From: a virus
Direction: 5' to 3' (one strand)
DNA length: 24,882 nucleotides
Virus record (IMG/VR): IMGVR_UViG_3300006030_000101
Location: 1-24,882 of that record
How positions within the stretch are numbered: position 1 is the stretch's first letter; the number at the start of each line of letters is the position of its first letter. The notes under the pieces were generated by a model, which saw only the letters and a list, made by a program, of their open reading frames with translations, did not search any database and was not told where the DNA came from. Both the position numbers and the translations under genes were made by a program. Below are positions 20,906 to 24,882 of this stretch, one piece after another.

Positions 20906-23136
20906 TGGTAAGTGACCTCCCCGCCAACAAGAATGCCGTCCTTGTAGTTGACCTTGAGCTTCTTCTTAGCGGTAACGGCTTTGGCAAGGTCGCCAATCGC
21001 CAGCACGGTGCGTTCCTGCGCTTTCATCAATTCAAGAATCATGGCGTTGGTCTGCTCCTGCGCTTGGGCGATGGATTGCACAGCGGCGGCGGCTTGGCCG
21101 GACGCGCCGAGCAATTCCTGATGCTTCTGCTCCTTTTTCGCAGCTTCTTCGGCCAGCAAATCGCCTGCGTCCTCAACGCCTTCATCCACGTCAGCCCCTT
21201 TCGATACGTTTCGCATACCGCGCTCAAGACTGTGTTTGGCGATGGCCTTCTGGCGTTCGAGTTTAATATCCTGCTCGCTTTCCGCCGCTTTCAACTTGAA
21301 TTCAGCTTCCGCGACGCTACGTTGCAAATCGAGTTTCGCCCCGGCCACATACCGCTCCAACGCCATCCTCGACCCCTGCAACTGGCGGTCGACTTCGAGC
21401 TTCCTCTGTTCCAACTGCAACTTGGCCTGCTCCTGCGCAACGCCCGCCTGTAATTTCTGATTCTCCTGCTGCAACTGCTGCATCTGCTCCTGCATTTGCG
21501 CAACCTGCTCCTTGACCTTTGGCGGTATCTCGCTCTCCCCGCGCAGGCTCTTAAGCACACGTTCCTTGTGCGGAATGCTGGACGCCATCACCATAGCTTC
21601 CATCAGCACCGGCGGGGCGCCGGACTTGATGACTTCGGCCAAACCCTGAAACTCCTCAACCGTTACGGTCGGCACGTCCGGCGCGTCGGCCAGTTGAAGG
21701 TCAACGTCCAGTTCCGCGACGTTGTTTTCCAGCGACACGACCTGCATTGCGCCGGGGTCTTGCATCAACTGCTGTTGCAGCGCTATCAAATCCTCGTCGG
21801 TCGCCCCTTGTGCCTTTGCCGCGCGCAGCGCCATTTCGCCGCGCGTTACCTTCTTGTTCAAACCGACGAATTTGATGTTTTGCTCGTCATCGGTCACACG
21901 AATCCACGTCTCATCCGTCCAGTACTGCCGTATGCAGTTCCAGACCTTACGATAGACACGCAAATCCATCTCTTTCAAGCCGTCGAATAGTGGCGCAAGT
22001 TCTGTCTGCCCCGCTGCCTGCCGGTTTCGCAACGCGACGCCGCTCTGATCGCCTTGCAGCTTGCCGGAAACCGCCGCCGAAAACCCCACGGAGTCAATTT
22101 CCATCTTGGCCTCGGCCAGAAGGTTGAATTGCGCCGCTGCCATGTCGCCCGTCTTGAGAACTTCGAACTCCATCCCCGGCGTGGTCTCGACTACACCGTC
22201 AGGACGCGCCAACTCGCGCTTGACCTTCCGCACATCATCAACCGCACCCTTTTCCATCCGGATTTGACGCACGCTGTTCAGGTGCAAGGCCTTGGAACGG
22301 CGCTTGTTGATCTCGTCCTGCGGGCCGAGTAGCTGTTTGGTGGGGCTGTAACGGTCGCCTTCGCGCCCCACATTCGCACTGCGGAAGCAATACGGCCACT
22401 CACGCTCCCCGTCCTCGTTTTTATACGGCGAGAGCATCGCCGGCGTCAGTTCGCCAGAGCGTGTGAAGGCACAGTAGTAGACTTCGCCGCCTTCCTTGTA
22501 GTACATCTCGATAATCTTCACCCTGCGGCGCGTTTCGTCCGCCCATTGGGGCTTGTCGTCATACGTCTGCGCGGTGCTATCCATCAGTCCGCCCAGAATT
22601 TCCTCCTTGCCGGGGTACCGCCCGAGAGCGTCATCGTAATCCATCCACACGACCTGCCCCAGCCACTTCGCGTCACTGAAATTCTTACGCCTCGAGCGCG
22701 GATCGTAGATCATCCGGTCCCAGAATATGTGATTGATCCTGACCTTACCCTTGCTGTAGATGACCTCAACGCCGCCCGTTCCTTCCACCACGATGTTATC
22801 GAACGCAGCGGAGCGCAGGTCATTGTAGCGATTCTGGCTGCATACGTAGCGAATCGCCTCCGTCGCGGCGTCAGCGTCGTGATTCTCCTTCGGCGTGCGC
22901 GGAAACGCCTTGCAAGCGGTACGGGTAGTGACTTCCATACCCATCAAACCGTCATTTTTCGGCTTGATCCGGTTAATCACAATGGCGCTCTGGCCCCGCT
23001 TCTCCAGCGTCGCCGCTTCGTCCGCCGTCCACTGCTTGTTATCGTTGTAGTCACGGCACTTCTCAGCCGTGGCGCGGGCCTCCGCCGTCAAATCCTCGGC
23101 TTCCTTGACCCATTTCAGTTTAGTTTCAAGCTCCAT
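20902..23136 (-). CDS. Portal protein, P22 gp1-like
   Basis: This 744-residue protein forms the dodecameric ring at one capsid vertex through which DNA is packaged and ejected. It is also the docking site for terminase and later the tail adaptor. Seen: the N-terminal stretch NDNKQW..., then the segment IVINRIKPKNDGLMGME (residues 52-68), which is typical of P22-type portals. The last third holds a long glutamine- and glutamate-rich coiled coil (about 535-650), consistent with the helical barrel of this family. The length is close to P22 gp1 (725). The ATG at 23136 has AAAGGA six bases upstream. The stop forms an ATGA junction with the next gene. Position directly after the terminase and before the head genes supports the call. 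Confidence 0.95.
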   Translation of the reverse strand: MELETKLKWVKEAEDLTAEARATAEKCRDYNDNKQWTADEAATLEKRGQSAIVINRIKPKNDGLMGMEVTTRTACKAFPRTPKENHDADAATEAIRYVCSQNRYNDLRSAAFDNIVVEGTGGVEVIYSKGKVRINHIFWDRMIYDPRSRRKNFSDAKWLGQVVWMDYDDALGRYPGKEEILGGLMDSTAQTYDDKPQWADETRRRVKIIEMYYKEGGEVYYCAFTRSGELTPAMLSPYKNEDGEREWPYCFRSANVGREGDRYSPTKQLLGPQDEINKRRSKALHLNSVRQIRMEKGAVDDVRKVKRELARPDGVVETTPGMEFEVLKTGDMAAAQFNLLAEAKMEIDSVGFSAAVSGKLQGDQSGVALRNRQAAGQTELAPLFDGLKEMDLRVYRKVWNCIRQYWTDETWIRVTDDEQNIKFVGLNKKVTRGEMALRAAKAQGATDEDLIALQQQLMQDPGAMQVVSLENNVAELDVDLQLADAPDVPTVTVEEFQGLAEVIKSGAPPVLMEAMVMASSIPHKERVLKSLRGESEIPPKVKEQVAQMQEQMQQLQQENQKLQAGVAQEQAKLQLEQRKLEVDRQLQGSRMALERYVAGAKLDLQRSVAEAEFKLKAAESEQDIKLERQKAIAKHSLERGMRNVSKGADVDEGVEDAGDLLAEEAAKKEQKHQELLGASGQAAAAVQSIAQAQEQTNAMILELMKAQERTVLAIGDLAKAVTAKKKLKVNYKDGILVGGEVTYQ

Positions 23137-23329
23137 TGCCTATCCTTTCGGCCTGTTCCAGCACGAAACGCGCAACAGCGGCGTCCTCGCGCCAGCGTAT
23201 GTAGGGTTCCACCAATGAGTGCATGTGCGCGGGCAGCGGGTTCACGTTTACCGGTGGTTTTGGCGCACAGGCCGGGCATTCCGGCGTGCGGAACGTGTCC
23301 ACCTTGGTCTGGCACACCGGGCACGTCAC
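23126..23329 (-). CDS. Small zinc ribbon protein between terminase and portal
   Basis: This is a 67-residue protein of unknown function. Two CxxC knuckles, CPVC (residues 3-6) and CPAC (18-21), are separated by 11 residues, which is the pattern of a four-cysteine zinc ribbon. The C-terminal half is predicted helical and charged. The GTG at 23329 gives a GTGA overlap with the terminase stop, the junction type used repeatedly here. A TTG at 23341, with AGGAG eight bases upstream, would add four residues and is a real alternative. An ATG at 23422 is possible, but it has no ribosome binding site and would overlap the terminase by about 97 bases. The end overlaps the portal start by 11 bases, so the three genes are probably translated together. 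A role in packaging or head assembly is only a guess from position. Confidence 0.75.
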   Translation of the reverse strand: MTCPVCQTKVDTFRTPECPACAPKPPVNVNPLPAHMHSLVEPYIRWREDAAVARFVLEQAERIGNGA

Positions 23330-24780
23330 AATGTCCGCCAATTGTCCGTCTCCTCGTCCTCCCGCCCCGCGAACAGCCAGTCGCGCACCTTGGGCTTGGG
23401 CTTCTCCACGTTTCGCAGCCACGGCCTGCTGGAACAGGCATACATCACATCGTCGCTACAGTGGTCTTCCTGATCCGTGTCGATCTGCTCACTCTGCAAG
23501 CCATAGCGGTGCTCGTCCATGACCAAATCCGGCATGGTGCGCCAGAACCCCGCGTGGCAATTGCGCGTTGCAAACAGCATCGGCCCCTCCTCGTTACCAG
23601 CGATGCGCTGGCGCACCTCGATGTAACCGGCGTGCCGCGACCCCGGCCCCTTGGAACTTGGACGTAATATACACCCGAATCTGCCAAATGTCTCGGCAAT
23701 CGACGGCCCCCCGTCCACCTTCCACATGCTCGAGTCGGCAATCCGGTACGCCATTTTCACGCCCCCCTCGCGCTCAAGGATGCCACGGGCCACCTCCCCC
23801 GCCTCCATCCTCATCCCCTCGTTTGGCGTCCCGTTCCACCCGTACCACTCATCATACCGGATCATCGCCCCCCTCTGAACGTATATCCCCTCCACGTTCA
23901 TCGGTTCCTCGCATATCGCCCACATCCCATACGAGAACGGCTTTGTGCTCCCCCAATCCAGCGACCCGAACCGCAACCAGTGCTTCGGTATGTCGAACGG
24001 GGCAAGCCGGTGTGTGGACACAGCCAGCTTCTCGAACGCCTGCCCCGCGATGATGTTCCAATCCCCGTCCAACATCGCCCGCACCAGCGAGTCCGCCCCC
24101 AGCCCCCGCAATCGGTTCTCATACTCGGGGTCGTCCGCCGTCAGGTGGGGGTTATCGCTCAGTTTCGCCGGTATGAACTGCCGGAGCATCCCGCCTTCCT
24201 CCGGCGGGGTACGCCACACCTCCCCCGGCTGCTTTGGCGATATGAACGACCGCTTCACCCACGCATGGCCCACGCTCCCCGGATTACTCCCGGCCTCTAT
24301 TCGCGGCAGTCTCGCGCGGTGCTGCTCCGGCACCACCAAGCCGGCGCGGCGAACGCGGCTGCGTAGAAACCGATACTGGTATTCCGAGAAGTGCGTCAAC
24401 TCGTCCAGCATGAGCACATGCACCTCAGCCCCCCGGTACTTCTCAACATCATTCTCGGAGTCGCAGTAACACAGGTGCAGGATAGACCCCCCGGGGAAGT
24501 GAAACTCGTTCTCCACCGACTTGTAGACAACCTGCTTACTCTGGATACCGGTGGCGAGCAGGTTAAAGAAACTCGTCGGCCCCCTCAGATGGTTGTCACG
24601 CAGGTCAGTCAGCGTGCGCCGGAACAGATACACCTGCACCCCCGGCACCTCCAGACACCAGCGTATCGCGCTCACACGCAGGTAATACGACTTCCCCCCA
24701 CCCGCCGCGCCCCCATACAACACCTCCGTGGCGGGCGTCAGGTAAGCCTCCGTCTGGCGAGGTTGGAGGGCTATTTGCAT
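23326..24780 (-). CDS. terL: Large terminase subunit (packaging ATPase-nuclease)
   Basis: This 484-residue protein is the motor that cuts concatemeric phage DNA and pumps it through the portal into the procapsid. Seen: a Walker A loop GGAAGGGKS at residues 23-31, a Walker B strand VLMLDE at 122-127, and a C-terminal RNase H-like nuclease with candidate metal-binding aspartates in SLDWG (Asp275), IADSS (Asp349) and the CSDDV segment (443-444). The length is close to that of P22 gp2 (about 499 residues). The ATG at 24780 is the first usable start after an in-frame TAA upstream, although no clear ribosome binding site precedes it. The stop overlaps the GTG of the zinc ribbon gene. Much of the gene, on the coding strand, is unusually rich in runs of G compared with the rest of the window. 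The identification is secure. Confidence 0.97.
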   Translation of the reverse strand: MQIALQPRQTEAYLTPATEVLYGGAAGGGKSYYLRVSAIRWCLEVPGVQVYLFRRTLTDLRDNHLRGPTSFFNLLATGIQSKQVVYKSVENEFHFPGGSILHLCYCDSENDVEKYRGAEVHVLMLDELTHFSEYQYRFLRSRVRRAGLVVPEQHRARLPRIEAGSNPGSVGHAWVKRSFISPKQPGEVWRTPPEEGGMLRQFIPAKLSDNPHLTADDPEYENRLRGLGADSLVRAMLDGDWNIIAGQAFEKLAVSTHRLAPFDIPKHWLRFGSLDWGSTKPFSYGMWAICEEPMNVEGIYVQRGAMIRYDEWYGWNGTPNEGMRMEAGEVARGILEREGGVKMAYRIADSSMWKVDGGPSIAETFGRFGCILRPSSKGPGSRHAGYIEVRQRIAGNEEGPMLFATRNCHAGFWRTMPDLVMDEHRYGLQSEQIDTDQEDHCSDDVMYACSSRPWLRNVEKPKPKVRDWLFAGREDEETDNWRTL

Positions 24781-24882
24781 ATTACGCGCTATGTAGCGTT
24801 ACCGCAGGTATTGGGCGAACGGTAGACACGCATATACGCCACCGACGCCGCCCCCTTGCCTCTGTCTGGCGACACGCCCCCC
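24781..24882 (-). other. Right-edge stretch upstream of the terminase gene
   Basis: These 102 bases upstream of the large terminase probably contain the 3' end of a preceding gene. All three minus-strand frames are open from the edge and close at different stops, so none can be chosen. The frame ending in TAG at 24789 reads most like protein (VAYMRVYRSPNTCGNAT at its end). In P22-like phages the small terminase gene is expected here, but nothing in the sequence proves it. No promoter was recognised. Confidence 0.35.

Noticed and set aside
22546-23667. Long plus-strand open frame (373 codons) opposite portal and terminase
   Set aside because: It is antisense to two firmly identified genes, has no recognisable domain or ribosome binding site, and reads like a reverse-strand shadow in GC-rich DNA.
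24781-24882. Small terminase gene or pac site at the right edge
   Set aside because: Expected from P22 order, but only 102 bases are present, all three frames are open from the edge, and no diagnostic motif is seen.

Overview
The window is part of a tailed double-stranded DNA phage genome (or prophage) with a short-tailed, P22-like virion plan. All 28 genes that I can support lie on the minus strand, so the biological order runs from the right end (24.8 kb) to the left end (1). The DNA is GC-rich and densely packed. Most neighbouring genes overlap by 1 to 14 bases (many ATGA, GTGA or TAATG junctions), and only one gap exceeds 100 bases between genes. The host cannot be named. A Gram-negative bacterium is likely from the P22-type tail machine, the beta-helix tailspike and a T4-type lysozyme lacking a signal peptide.

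Layout in transcription order. Packaging and portal (24780-20902): large terminase, a small zinc ribbon protein, P22-type portal. Accessory head block (20905-18574): four small to medium proteins of unknown role, two of which look like beta-rich virion proteins. Capsid (18561-16127): scaffold, N4-gp56-type major capsid protein, and a small beta-rich probable decoration protein. Sugar-modification cassette (16087-12017): TPR-glycosyltransferase, cupin, SAM-dependent sugar C-methyltransferase, a short Gfo/Idh/MocA oxidoreductase and a GT8-like glycosyltransferase, followed by a zinc-finger protein (12020-11748). Tail and DNA ejection (11745-1595): P22 gp4-like adaptor, gp10-like hub, a repeat-bearing fibre or needle candidate, a short coiled-coil protein, three large ejection-type proteins and the tailspike. 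Lysis (1592-172): three consecutive small membrane proteins, two of them holin-like, then a GH24 lysozyme. A further small gene starts at 175 and runs off the left edge.

The gene order matches P22 (2-1-8-5-4-10-26-14-7-20-16-9) almost item by item, with two insertions: the accessory block between portal and scaffold, and the sugar cassette between coat and the gp4-like adaptor. The cassette is the most interesting part. Its enzyme set (cupin, C-methyltransferase, NAD(P)-type oxidoreductase, two glycosyltransferases) could finish and transfer a methyl-branched or otherwise modified sugar drawn from a host nucleotide-sugar pool. Because it is embedded among late structural genes, decoration of the virion is an attractive but unproven role. 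Modification of host surface sugar is the main alternative.

Limits: assignments rest on reading motifs, lengths and gene order by eye. No database search, structure prediction or RNA folding was run. No tRNA, CRISPR array, insertion sequence, attachment site or origin was seen.
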